Position numbers and translations under genes: made by a program | Part shown: positions 55,956 to 64,000 of the stretch, in pieces | Layout of the letters: every line of letters begins with the position of its first letter | Position numbering within the stretch: position 1 is the first letter of the stretch | Source of the DNA: Microbacterium oxydans | Lineage (GTDB): Bacteria; Actinomycetota; Actinomycetes; Actinomycetales; Microbacteriaceae | Assembly (NCBI RefSeq): GCF_006540085.1 | Contig: NZ_BJOG01000008.1 | Coordinates: 425,076-489,075 of the forward strand | Direction of reading: 5' to 3' | DNA: 64,000 bases | The notes under the pieces: generated by a model | What the model was told of the DNA's origin: nothing | What the model saw: only the letters and a program-made list of their open reading frames with translations | The model's database searches: none

Positions 55956-58900
55956 CTACTCCCCGCGCTCCCGCAGCTCACGCCGTGTGAGCTGCGTCGC
56001 GTGCGGCAGGCCGGACGCGTCGATCAGCACCGGGCCACCGGAGCCCGTCGCGGCGGCAGGCGCGGCGGGGTCGGCCGGGGCGTCCGGACCGGGCGCCGCA
56101 CCGGCATCCGAGCCCCCGGCCTTGCGGGCAGCGCGGCGCTCCTTGGCACCCTCGACGAGGTTGTACAGCGTCGGCAGCACGATCAGCGTCAACACGGTCG
56201 ACGAGATCAGGCCGCCGATCACGACGATCGCGAGGGGCTGCGAGATGAAGCCGCCGTGGCCCGTGATGCCGAGCGCCATCGGAGTCAGAGCCAGGATCGT
56301 CGCGAGCGCGGTCATGAGGATCGGCCGCAGACGCTTCTCCCCACCGGCCTTGACCGCCTCGATCGTCGACAGACCCTTCTCCCGGTACTGGTTCACGAGG
56401 TCGACGAGCACGATCGCGTTCGTCACCACGATGCCGATGAGCATCAGCACGCCGATCAACGACGCGACGCCGAGCGGCACGCCCGTGATGATCTGCAACA
56501 GGATCGCCCCGGTCGCCGCGAACGGCACCGAGATGAGCAGTAGCAGCGGCTGGCGCAGCGACTTGAAGGTCGCGACCATGACCACGTAGACGATCAGTAT
56601 CGCCGCGAGCATCGCCAGCCCCAGCTGCGAGAACGAGTCGGCCTGCTGGGACGCGACACCGCCCACCTCGGCGGATGCACCGTCGGGCAGGTCGACCGCC
56701 GCGAGCGCGGAGTTCACCGACTGCGTGGCCGTGGCGAGGTTGTCGGACGCCGGCGGCACGGTGATCGTCGCAGTACGACGGCCCTGCTCCGTGGTGATCG
56801 AGGTGGGTCCGTTCTGCTGCTCGACGGTCGCGATGTCCTGCAGCTGCACGATGCCGGCAGGCGTCGGGATGGTGAGCTGCTTGAGCGCATCGACCGTGGT
56901 CGGTGGGTTCGGAGTCACGATGTAGACCGTCAGCGCGGTGTCGTCGATCTCGACGGATCCGGCCTGCTGCGGGCGCATGGTGCCCGAGACGATGGCACCG
57001 ACCGCGACCTCCGAGAGTCCTCGTTGCGCGGCGGCTTCCCGGTCGACCACGACGGCGATGTACGGCAGCGACGCGGCGAGGTTGTCGCTCACCTGGCCGA
57101 CGCCGTCCTTCCCGTCGAGTTCCTTGACCAGCGCGGTGGTCGCCGTCTGGAGGTCGTCCGAGTTCGAGGCGCTGACCGTGATCTCGATGTCGCTCGATCC
57201 GAAGCCGGCCGAGGCCGAGACCGCGACGTCCCCGACCTCGTCACCGAGGCCGTCGATCGCATCCTGCACATCCGCGCGGAGCTTCTCCTGATCGGCGTTC
57301 GAGTCGGTGAGCACCGAGTACGTGACGCCCGCACCGCCCGAGAAGGCGTCGCTGAGCGCCGAACCGCTGGTGCCGATCGAGGCCTGTACGTGCTCGATGC
57401 CGTCGATGTCGAGCAGGGCGTCTTCGACCGCCACCGCCGCATCCGACTTGGCCTGGAGACTCGCCGTCGGGCCGAGGTCCTGTGTGATCGTCATGGTGTT
57501 CTGGCCGGAGTCGCCGAGGAAGTTGACCTTCATCAGCGGCGCTGCGGCGAGCGTGGCGCCGAGCACGACGACCGCCAGGATCACCGTGACACCGGAGTGC
57601 TTGAGCGTCCAGCCCAGGATCGGCCGGTACTGCCGCTGCAGCCACGTCGGCGGAGCGTCGGGGTGCTCTGGGTCGATCGCGTCGCCGTGCTCGTCGAGCA
57701 ACGGCTTGCCCGGCTTGAGGAACCAGTAGGCGAGCACCGGCACGATCGTCAGGGCTACCAGGAGCGAGGCGACCATCGCGATCGTCACGGTCATCGCGAA
57801 CGGCCGGAAGAGCTCGCCGACCATGTCGCCGACGAAGACGATCGGCAGGAAGACCGCCACGGTCGTGATGGTGGACGCCGTGATCGCCATCGCGACCTCG
57901 CGCACCGCGAGGCGGATCGCATCGCCCTTGTCGGCATCGCCCACGTAGTGACGTTTGATGTTCTCGATCACGACGATGGAGTCGTCGACCACTCGACCGA
58001 TCGCGATCGTGAGCGCACCGAGGGTGAGCACGTTCAGCGAGTAGCCGAACGCCTGCAGCCCGATGAAGGTGATGAGCACGCTGGTGGGGATCGAGATCGC
58101 GGTGACGAGGGTGGAGCGCACCGACATCAGGAAGACGAGGATCACGAGCACCGCGAACACCAGGCCGAGCATTCCCTCGGTGGCGAGCGTCTCGATCGAC
58201 TGCACGATGAACGGCGCCTGGTCGAAGATCACCGTGAAGGTCGCGTCCGGGAAGGCGTCGCCGATCGTGTCGAGCGCGGCGATCACGCCGTTGGACACCT
58301 CCACGGTGTTCGCGGCCGGGAGCTTCGTGATCGAGATCGACAGCGCATCCTTGCCGTCGACACGGGAGATGGAGGTGACGGGATCGGACTCCTGCACGAC
58401 CGTCGCGACATCGCCGATCGTGACGTCGCTGCCCACCAGCGGAAGGGCGGCGATCTCCTCGACCGAGGTGATCTTCGCGCCCGTCTGCACCGTCAGCGTC
58501 TGACCGTTCTCGGTGATGTCGCCACCGGGGAACAGCGTGCCGTTCTGGTCGAGTGCGTCGTTGATCGCCGAGGTGCTCTGGCCGGCAGCAGCGAGCTTCG
58601 CCACGTCGGGCGTGATGCTGATGCGCTGACCGACCCCGCCCACGATCTCGGCCGCGTTGACGCCGTCGACGTCTTCGAGTTCGGGGATCGCGACGGATTC
58701 GAGCTGGGCCTGGGCGTTGTCCGCGTCCTCGAACCCGGTGACGGCCACCTGGATCACGGGGAAGTCGTCGATGGAGACCGACAGCACCTGCGGCGTCACA
58801 TCCTCCGGCAGCTGCGAGGAGATGCGGTTGATCGCCTGCTGGATCTTCTGCTCTGCCGTGGCGAGGTTCGTGCCGTAGGCGAACATCGCCTGCACGATCG

Positions 58901-59168
58901 ACGCGTTCGTGGTGCTCGTCGCCGTCGTCGACTCCAGGCCGGGGACGCCCTGGATCGCCGCTTCCACCGGGGTGGACACGTCGTTCTCGACGACCTCGGG
59001 CGATGCGCCGGGGTAGGTCGTCATGACGACGAGCGCCGGCAGCTCGAGCGAGGGGATGAGCTCCTGCTTGAGGTTCGTGAGCGCGAGGCCGCCGAACACC
59101 GCCGCGACGATGGTGATCAGCGCGATGAGCGCGCGGTTCTTGAGGCTCAGGATGGCGAGTTTCGACAA
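55956..59168 (-). CDS. RND efflux permease (AcrB/AcrD/AcrF family)
   Basis: I chose TTG 59168 (AGGA 8 nt upstream, 16 nt after the TetR stop); the frame extends to 59270, but that extension overlaps the TetR gene and lacks RND character. The 1070-residue protein has the HAE-type order: helix 1 (NRALIALITIVAAVFGG), two large extracytoplasmic loops and helix 4 with the proton-relay pair D395-D396 (GRVVDDSIVVIENIKRH). Its C-terminus is a Pro/Ala-rich cytoplasmic tail. RND pumps of this branch occur in some actinobacteria without an outer-membrane channel or a periplasmic adaptor; none is nearby. The substrate is unknown. It forms an operon with the TetR gene. Confidence 0.88.
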   Translation of the reverse strand: MSKLAILSLKNRALIALITIVAAVFGGLALTNLKQELIPSLELPALVVMTTYPGASPEVVENDVSTPVEAAIQGVPGLESTTATSTTNASIVQAMFAYGTNLATAEQKIQQAINRISSQLPEDVTPQVLSVSIDDFPVIQVAVTGFEDADNAQAQLESVAIPELEDVDGVNAAEIVGGVGQRISITPDVAKLAAAGQSTSAINDALDQNGTLFPGGDITENGQTLTVQTGAKITSVEEIAALPLVGSDVTIGDVATVVQESDPVTSISRVDGKDALSISITKLPAANTVEVSNGVIAALDTIGDAFPDATFTVIFDQAPFIVQSIETLATEGMLGLVFAVLVILVFLMSVRSTLVTAISIPTSVLITFIGLQAFGYSLNVLTLGALTIAIGRVVDDSIVVIENIKRHYVGDADKGDAIRLAVREVAMAITASTITTVAVFLPIVFVGDMVGELFRPFAMTVTIAMVASLLVALTIVPVLAYWFLKPGKPLLDEHGDAIDPEHPDAPPTWLQRQYRPILGWTLKHSGVTVILAVVVLGATLAAAPLMKVNFLGDSGQNTMTITQDLGPTASLQAKSDAAVAVEDALLDIDGIEHVQASIGTSGSALSDAFSGGAGVTYSVLTDSNADQEKLRADVQDAIDGLGDEVGDVAVSASAGFGSSDIEITVSASNSDDLQTATTALVKELDGKDGVGQVSDNLAASLPYIAVVVDREAAAQRGLSEVAVGAIVSGTMRPQQAGSVEIDDTALTVYIVTPNPPTTVDALKQLTIPTPAGIVQLQDIATVEQQNGPTSITTEQGRRTATITVPPASDNLATATQSVNSALAAVDLPDGASAEVGGVASQQADSFSQLGLAMLAAILIVYVVMVATFKSLRQPLLLLISVPFAATGAILLQIITGVPLGVASLIGVLMLIGIVVTNAIVLVDLVNQYREKGLSTIEAVKAGGEKRLRPILMTALATILALTPMALGITGHGGFISQPLAIVVIGGLISSTVLTLIVLPTLYNLVEGAKERRAARKAGGSDAGAAPGPDAPADPAAPAAATGSGGPVLIDASGLPHATQLTRRELRERGE

Positions 59169-59184
59169 GGCGGTTTCCTCGGTG

Positions 59185-59772
59185 TCAGGGTGTGGCTGTC
59201 GCTGCGGAGGGGGTGGAGACGGAATCTCCGAGGATCCGCGCCAGTGCGGACTCGATGAAGGACTGGGCAAGGCGGTCGTCGCGGATCTGCGTGCTCCACA
59301 TGACGCCGTCGATGAAGATCATCGCCGCTCTGGCACGGTCTTCGCCATAGGTGGGCGTGAGCAGATCGACCAGGCGGTCCGACAGATGACGAGCGAGATC
59401 GCGCAGGCGGGGGTCGTGCACGGCGGCGGTGACCACCGCACGGTCGGCCTGCACGGCGTGATGGTCGTCCATGCTCTCGAACACGAGGGCGGCGATGACG
59501 TCGGGCGTGTCGCCGCGTTCGGCGATGGTCTGACGCACTCCGTCGAGGCGGGCATCGACCTCTTCCGCGAGGGCGCGGAACGCGGCAGCCCTGAGGTCGT
59601 CGAGGGTCTCGAAGTACTGCGTCGTCGCCCCGAGAGGCACCCCGGCACGCGCGGCCACCATACGGTGTGTGACCGCTTCGGCACCCACCTCGACGATGAG
59701 CTCGGCGGTCGCGGTCACGATCTCCCGACGGCGCGCCTCAGGGTCACGTCGCCGACGCTCCCCGTGCCTCAT
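59185..59772 (-). CDS. TetR-family regulator of the RND pump
   Basis: From ATG 59772 the protein has 195 residues: MRHGERRRRDPEARRREIVT, a TetR helix-turn-helix (VTHRMVAARAGVPLGATTQY, then FETLDDLRAAA) and a ligand domain. It is upstream of and 16 nt from the RND gene, likely its autoregulated repressor. Two overlapping palindromes lie 19-39 nt before ATG. Confidence 0.92.
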   Translation of the reverse strand: MRHGERRRRDPEARRREIVTATAELIVEVGAEAVTHRMVAARAGVPLGATTQYFETLDDLRAAAFRALAEEVDARLDGVRQTIAERGDTPDVIAALVFESMDDHHAVQADRAVVTAAVHDPRLRDLARHLSDRLVDLLTPTYGEDRARAAMIFIDGVMWSTQIRDDRLAQSFIESALARILGDSVSTPSAATATP

Positions 59773-59790
59773 CCCGCCCCCTTGGACATC

Positions 59791-59811
59791 CGTACATGTA
59801 CGTTTGTACAT
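59791..59811. promoter_or_regulatory. TetR-type operator before the TetR-RND operon
   Basis: CGTACATGTACG (59791-59802) is a perfect 12-bp palindrome and ATGTACGTTTGTACAT (59796-59811) is a perfect 6-bp inverted repeat with a 4-nt spacer. Both overlap just upstream of the TetR ATG, which fits autoregulation. Confidence 0.75.
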
Positions 59812-59854
59812 TTCAGGATTGTGAAGACGCTGGGAGGCGGCGTCGCCCCAGCGT

Positions 59855-59918
59855 TTCGAATCGCGCACATGGTTCGATCTGGGCCGCCGATGCCCCCCCC
59901 CCCGTTGCGCGATTCGAA
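59855..59918. repeat. 13-bp perfect inverted repeat around a C11 run
   Basis: TTCGAATCGCGCA (59855-59867) is the exact reverse complement of TGCGCGATTCGAA (59906-59918). The 38-nt loop carries an 11-base C run at 59893-59903. It lies just beyond the Gfo/Idh stop (59930) and may be its terminator. Confidence 0.65.
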
Positions 59919-59929
59919 GACGGGTGGGT

Positions 59930-61111
59930 TCAGACCAGCGCGGCCTCGACCTGCCCGCGCTCGAAGTAGGCGACGAGCTCGGGATCCAACGGCGGAACCT
60001 CGATCGCCGATCCGTCGCCACGCAGCGACGCGGTGGCGAGGATGCCGGCGGCGACGGCCTCGCGGGCCGCGACGGGCGACGTCTCGGTGAGTCCGCCGTG
60101 CCGCACGAAGCGCAGGAACTCCGCGACGAGCAGGGCGTCCGCACCGTCGTGCCCGGCGTCTGGCACCTCCGGGACGATGAAGGTCTCGTCGGCCGCCGCC
60201 GCTCCGGCATGACGCCGATTCCACAGCTTGACCTCACTGCCGGCCACGTCGCCGAAGTTCTCGATGCGACCCTCGGTGCCGATCACGGTGTAGTTGCGCC
60301 AGTAGTCGGGCGTGAAGTGGCACTGCTGGTATGACGCGAAGATCCCGCCCTCCAGCTGCATGTTCACCATCGAGATGTCCTCGACGTCCACCACCGGGTG
60401 CAGTCCCGTCAGCGCGGTCGGCGGCCAGTTGTCCATGCTGAACCAGTCCGGCATCCGCTCCCCGGTGCGGTCACGCCGGTCGGTGATGTCGCCGTACACG
60501 CTGAGCGCGCCCATCGCCGAGACACGCTCGCTGTAGGCGCCGGCGAGCCAGTGGATGATGTCGATGTCGTGGGCGCCCTTCTGCAGCAGCAGCCCGGTGG
60601 TGCGGCGACGGTCGGCGTGCCAGTCCTTGAAGTAGAAGTCGCCGCCGTGCCCGACGAAGTGGCGCACCCAGACGGCCTTGACCTGACCGATGCGGCCGCT
60701 CTGGATCAGCCCGCGCATCAGTGTGATGACGGGCATGTGCCGCATGTTGTGGCCGATGTAGAGCCCGGTGCCGGTACGGCGTGCGGTCTCGAGCATGCGG
60801 TCGGCGTCGGCGAGGTCGATCGCGAGGGGTTTCTCGCAGAACACCGGCACGCCGGCTTCGAGCGCGCGGATGCTGAGCGCGGCGTGCGTGTCGTCGGGGG
60901 TGAGCACCATGACGGCGTCGACGCCCGAGGAGAGCAGCTCGTCGAGCGAGTCGGTGATGAGCGCGTCCGGCACGAGCAGGCGGGCGTCCTCCCGGGCACG
61001 CGGGGCGAGGTCGCACACGGCGGAGATGCGCGAGCCGTGCCCCGGTCGATGCACCTCTTCCTGCAGGGTCGAGCGCGCGCCGAAGCCGATGATGCCGATC
61101 TGGAGATCCAC
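59930..61111 (-). CDS. Gfo/Idh/MocA-family NAD(P)-dependent oxidoreductase
   Basis: The 393-residue protein has an N-terminal Rossmann fold (IGIIGFGARST) and the conserved EKPLAIDLADADRM motif near residue 93; HFVGHGGDFYFKDWHADRRRT and KGAHDIDIIHWLAGAY lie in the substrate domain, with His as likely catalytic residue. Such enzymes oxidise or reduce sugar or inositol derivatives. It is downstream of the LacI gene and sugar permeases on the same strand, with a 42-nt gap, so it probably acts on the imported sugar. Confidence 0.92.
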   Translation of the reverse strand: MDLQIGIIGFGARSTLQEEVHRPGHGSRISAVCDLAPRAREDARLLVPDALITDSLDELLSSGVDAVMVLTPDDTHAALSIRALEAGVPVFCEKPLAIDLADADRMLETARRTGTGLYIGHNMRHMPVITLMRGLIQSGRIGQVKAVWVRHFVGHGGDFYFKDWHADRRRTTGLLLQKGAHDIDIIHWLAGAYSERVSAMGALSVYGDITDRRDRTGERMPDWFSMDNWPPTALTGLHPVVDVEDISMVNMQLEGGIFASYQQCHFTPDYWRNYTVIGTEGRIENFGDVAGSEVKLWNRRHAGAAAADETFIVPEVPDAGHDGADALLVAEFLRFVRHGGLTETSPVAAREAVAAGILATASLRGDGSAIEVPPLDPELVAYFERGQVEAALV

Positions 61112-61153
61112 GATGGTCCTTCTTGTGTGATGAGTCTGTGCGGGATGCCGAGG

Positions 61154-62209
61154 TCAACGGGCCCGCGGGGCGGGGGCGTCGAGGTCGGTCGATCCGCCGG
61201 GGAAGAGCGTCCATGCGAACTCGTGCAGACGCCCTGGTGCGGGGTCGGTCTCGAGAGCGCGATCGACGATGATGCGCGCCTGCCGCTCGTAGAAGTCGGT
61301 CGGACCGACGGTCGTGAGGGTCGGCGCGATCAGGCGGGCGTCCGGGGTGTTGCCGACCCCCACCACCGCGACATCGTGCGGCACGCGGAGGCCGAGCATG
61401 TGCGCGGCATTGATCGTGGCGATCGCTGCGAAGTCGGTCGTGGCGTACACGGCATGCGGCCGGTTCTCGCCGGACAGCAGCTCGACCGCCGCGGTGAAGG
61501 CGCTCGCCTGGGTGTCGGCGTAGGTCACCGTCCACGCAGGATCGGGAACGATGCCGGCGGCAGCGAGCTTCTCGACATACGGCGTGTAGCGGGTGATCTG
61601 CTCGTCGGCGAGGCGCACCGCACCCTCCGCGGCGATGCACCCGATCGCGGTGTGCGTCTCCAGCAGATGATCCATCGCGATCTCGCAACCGGGGATCGCG
61701 TCGGAGCGGATGACGTCGAAGCCGTCCGGGTCCAGATGCTCGGAGAACACCACGAGGCGCTGTCCGCGGCGCACGAGGTCGGCGAGGTTCTTCCGCGCCG
61801 CATCGTCGAGACCCACGCCGTCGAGGTAGGCTACGTCGCTCTCGACCCGGTCGAGGGCCGCGTGCCAGTCGCCGTCGGCGAGGATCAGCGTGGTGAGCCC
61901 GTGCCTGTTCGCCTCGGCGTTCACGGCATCGGCCACCGCCAGGGACCACGGGTCGCTCAGCATGTGCAGCGAGAGCTGCACCATGCCGCTGCGTCCGGTG
62001 CGGATCGCCCGGGCCGCGCTGTTCGGTCGGTAGTTCAGCTCGTCGGCGGCCGCCAGCACCCGCGCCGCCGTGGCTTCGGCGACACCGGCCCCGTTCGTCC
62101 CCGACCGACCGGAGAACACGTAAGACACCGTCGCCGTCGACACTCCCGCCCGTTCGGCGACCATCCGCAGCGTCGGCCTTCGGGGCGCCTGGTGCTCGCT
62201 CTTCGCCAT
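61154..62209 (-). CDS. LacI-family transcriptional regulator
   Basis: The 351-residue protein starts with a LacI helix-turn-helix (LRMVAERAGVSTATVSYVFS) and hinge, followed by a periplasmic-binding-protein-like effector domain with TTDFAAIATINAAHMLGL. It lies 3 nt after the permease gene stop on the same strand, inside the sugar operon, so it is likely a local repressor responding to the transported sugar. Confidence 0.93.
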   Translation of the reverse strand: MAKSEHQAPRRPTLRMVAERAGVSTATVSYVFSGRSGTNGAGVAEATAARVLAAADELNYRPNSAARAIRTGRSGMVQLSLHMLSDPWSLAVADAVNAEANRHGLTTLILADGDWHAALDRVESDVAYLDGVGLDDAARKNLADLVRRGQRLVVFSEHLDPDGFDVIRSDAIPGCEIAMDHLLETHTAIGCIAAEGAVRLADEQITRYTPYVEKLAAAGIVPDPAWTVTYADTQASAFTAAVELLSGENRPHAVYATTDFAAIATINAAHMLGLRVPHDVAVVGVGNTPDARLIAPTLTTVGPTDFYERQARIIVDRALETDPAPGRLHEFAWTLFPGGSTDLDAPAPRAR

Positions 62210-62212
62210 GTC

Positions 62213-63100
62213 TCAGCCCTTCGATCCGCTGAACGCGATGCCCTGGATGAACTGTCGCTGCAGCACCATGAAGGTCACCAGCATCGGCAGCGTCGCCAGC
62301 AGCGCGCCCGCCATCAGCACCGGATAGTCCGTGCCGTGGATGCCGACCAGCTGCGACAGGCCCACCGACAGCGGCATCTTGGCGGGATCGGTCGTCACGA
62401 TCAACGGCCAGAGCAGATCGTTCCAGGACCACAGCACAGTGAACACCACAAGTGCGATGATGCCAGGCTTCGCGAGCGGAACCATGATGCGCCAGAAGGT
62501 CTGCCACGGATTCGCGCCGTCGATGCGTGCGGCTTCCTCGAGCTCGGCGGGCATCGACATGAAGAACTGTCGCATCAGGAAGGTCCCGAAGGCGCTGAAT
62601 ATGCCGGGCACGATGAGCGCCTGCAGCGTGTTGAGCCAGCCGAGCGACTGGATGATCTCGTACTGCGGCAGCAGGTACAGCTGTGACGGCACCATCAGCA
62701 CAGAGAGGAACACCACGAACAGGGCGTTGCGGCCGGGGAACGGGATCCGCGCGAACGCATAGCCCGCCATGGTGCAGAGCACCACCTGACCCACCGTGCG
62801 CCCGACCGTGAGCCACACGGAGTTCAGGAACATCTGCGCGAACGGCATCGAGTCGAACACCTCGGCGAAGTTGGTGAACACCCACTCGCGCGGCAGGAAC
62901 GACGGCGGCACCTGCACCGAGTCGGACAGCGTCTTGAACGAGGTGAGCAGCTGCCAGACGAACGGGAAGACCATCAGCACTGCGCCGACGAGGAGCACGA
63001 GGTGCACGATCCAGAGACCGCGGTTCTTGGGCTTCCCCGCCCCGGAGCGCGCGGGCTTCGCGCCCACGATGGCGCGTGTGTCGAGGGAAACGTCACTCAT
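62213..63100 (-). CDS. carbohydrate ABC transporter permease, MalG type
   Basis: The 295-residue protein has six hydrophobic segments and the EAA loop ELEEAARIDGANPWQTFWRI, which contacts the ATPase. It follows the MalF-type permease with an 8-bp overlap, so both permeases form a heterodimer. The ATPase is probably a shared MsmK/UgpC type encoded elsewhere; the binding protein is expected upstream, beyond the window. Confidence 0.93.
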   Translation of the reverse strand: MSDVSLDTRAIVGAKPARSGAGKPKNRGLWIVHLVLLVGAVLMVFPFVWQLLTSFKTLSDSVQVPPSFLPREWVFTNFAEVFDSMPFAQMFLNSVWLTVGRTVGQVVLCTMAGYAFARIPFPGRNALFVVFLSVLMVPSQLYLLPQYEIIQSLGWLNTLQALIVPGIFSAFGTFLMRQFFMSMPAELEEAARIDGANPWQTFWRIMVPLAKPGIIALVVFTVLWSWNDLLWPLIVTTDPAKMPLSVGLSQLVGIHGTDYPVLMAGALLATLPMLVTFMVLQRQFIQGIAFSGSKG

Positions 63101-64000
63101 AGTGCACCCACTTCTTCTGCAGACGGAACTGCACGATCGTGAGGATCAGGATGATCACCAGCAGCAGGAAGGCCACGGCGGCCGCATAACCGCGGTCGTT
63201 GTCGAGGAACCCCGCTTCGTAGAAGAGGTAGACGACGGTGCGGGTGTTCGGCATCGCGGGATTGCTGCGTCCGAGCATCATGTAGATCAGGTCGAACACC
63301 TGCAGCGCCCCGATCACGCTGATGACGCTGACGAAGAAGATCGACGGCGACAGCAGTGGGATCGTGATGGAGAAGAACTTGCGCACGGGACCGGCGCTAT
63401 CCAGGTCGGCCGCCTCCATGATCGTGTCGGGGATGCCCTGGAGCCCGGCGAGGAAGATGACGATGTTCGTGCCGAGTCCCGCCCAGATGCCGACGACGGC
63501 GATCGCGATCAGGGCCGTGTTCGGATCGGTGAGCCAGCTGCGCCCCTCGATGCCGACGGCGGCGAGCGCGGCGTTCAGCACGCCGTAATCGCCGTTGTAG
63601 ATCATTCGCCAGACCAGCGCGATCGCCGCGGGCATGGTGACCACGGGGATGAAGTACAGCGTGCGATAGGCGCTGCGGCCCTTGAGCCCCGTGGTGTTCA
63701 GCAGGGCGGCGATGCCCACGGCGAGCGGGATGCCGATGAGCGCGATGACCGTGTAGATCGCGGTGTTGCGCAGGGCTCCGATCAGCTCGGGGTCCTGGAA
63801 CAGGCGCGTGTAGTTGTCGAGGCCCACCCACTCGGCCCCTCCGAACGGGCCGGACTTCGTGAACGAGATGATGAGCGTGCGGACGGTCGGCCAGAGGTAG
63901 AAGACGGCGATGCCCAGGGCGGTCGGGCCGAGGAACACCAGCGCCCACCAGGCCGAGGCCGCTGGGCTCCGTCGACGGCGGCGGGGGGCGGATGCCGGGG
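63093..64000 (-). CDS. carbohydrate ABC transporter permease, MalF type, 5' end outside window
   Basis: The frame is open through the right edge, so the N-terminus is missing; the last visible upstream residues are PASAPRRRRSPAASAWWALV. Hydrophobic segments, GIPDTIMEAADLDSAGPVRK (the EAA loop) and a short C-terminal QFRLQKKWVHYE are visible. Together with the MalG-type gene it makes the membrane pore for sugar import. Confidence 0.92.
   Translation of the reverse strand, partial: PASAPRRRRRSPAASAWWALVFLGPTALGIAVFYLWPTVRTLIISFTKSGPFGGAEWVGLDNYTRLFQDPELIGALRNTAIYTVIALIGIPLAVGIAALLNTTGLKGRSAYRTLYFIPVVTMPAAIALVWRMIYNGDYGVLNAALAAVGIEGRSWLTDPNTALIAIAVVGIWAGLGTNIVIFLAGLQGIPDTIMEAADLDSAGPVRKFFSITIPLLSPSIFFVSVISVIGALQVFDLIYMMLGRSNPAMPNTRTVVYLFYEAGFLDNDRGYAAAVAFLLLVIILILTIVQFRLQKKWVHYE

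Noticed and set aside
59855..59918. Transposon ends or attachment site
   Set aside because: The inverted repeat encloses only 38 nt, no transposase or target duplication is visible, so a terminator-like element is more likely.

Overview
The window looks like chromosomal DNA of a high-GC Gram-positive actinobacterium, most likely Microbacterium or a close relative in the Microbacteriaceae. The reasons are very high GC with long antisense open frames, many GTG starts, ATGA/GTGA gene overlaps, LAxTG-type cell-wall anchors, DtxR/IdeR-like and mycobacterial-type LexA-like sites, and gene families typical of that group (DUF222-HNH, Rv2578c-like radical SAM, HTTM/DUF5819, YkoE-like ECF S components). 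I saw no rRNA, tRNA, CRISPR array, prophage or insertion sequence. The genus call is inference.

Layout. 1-5.5 kb: an Ig-like repeat surface protein cut by the window edge, and a LAxTG-anchored metallophosphoesterase broken by one frameshift, divergent from a GntR/HutC regulator. 6-10 kb: DNA-3-methyladenine glycosylase I, a zinc alcohol dehydrogenase and an acyl-CoA oxidase. 10-17 kb: a 1640-residue LAxTG surface protein followed by DUF5819 and HTTM membrane proteins. 17-22 kb: a GH3 beta-glucosidase and MFS permease pair, divergent from a double-TetR regulator with repeated operator-like sites between them. 22-29 kb: ArsR-SRPBCC-DHFR operon, RecQ helicase, MarR/MFS drug-efflux pair, GNAT and pirin.

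29-35.5 kb: a six-gene co-directional cluster (cstA, yjiX-like, LytS-type kinase, LytTR regulator, DUF485, sodium:solute symporter) that looks like a carboxylate (pyruvate/acetate) sensing and uptake unit. 35.8-39 kb: a secreted subtilase. 39-45 kb: an ECF transporter (fused ATPase, EcfT, siderophore-interacting reductase, S component) behind a DtxR/IdeR-like iron box, with a second homologous S component nearby. 45-54.6 kb: DUF222-HNH protein and a radical SAM protein, each preceded by a LexA-like box, plus a beta-lactamase-fold hydrolase, acyl-CoA dehydrogenase, M15 peptidase, YaeQ and a DEAD-box helicase with a long N-terminal disordered region. 54.9-64 kb: aldose epimerase, a TetR-RND efflux operon, and a sugar-uptake locus (Gfo/Idh oxidoreductase, LacI, two ABC permeases), the last gene cut by the window edge.

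The most interesting signals are the iron-boxed ECF/reductase operon with paralogous S components, the two LexA-like boxes in front of DUF222-HNH and Rv2578c-like genes, the double-TetR regulator with its repeated operator-like sites, the six-gene transporter/two-component cluster, and the surface protein with a three-fold ~130-residue Ala/Ser/Thr/Asp super-repeat linked to HTTM/DUF5819. Two genes (metallophosphoesterase and DUF222-HNH) carry single-base frameshifts in homopolymer G runs, which may be assembly errors. All motif matches were found by eye, not by a systematic scan.
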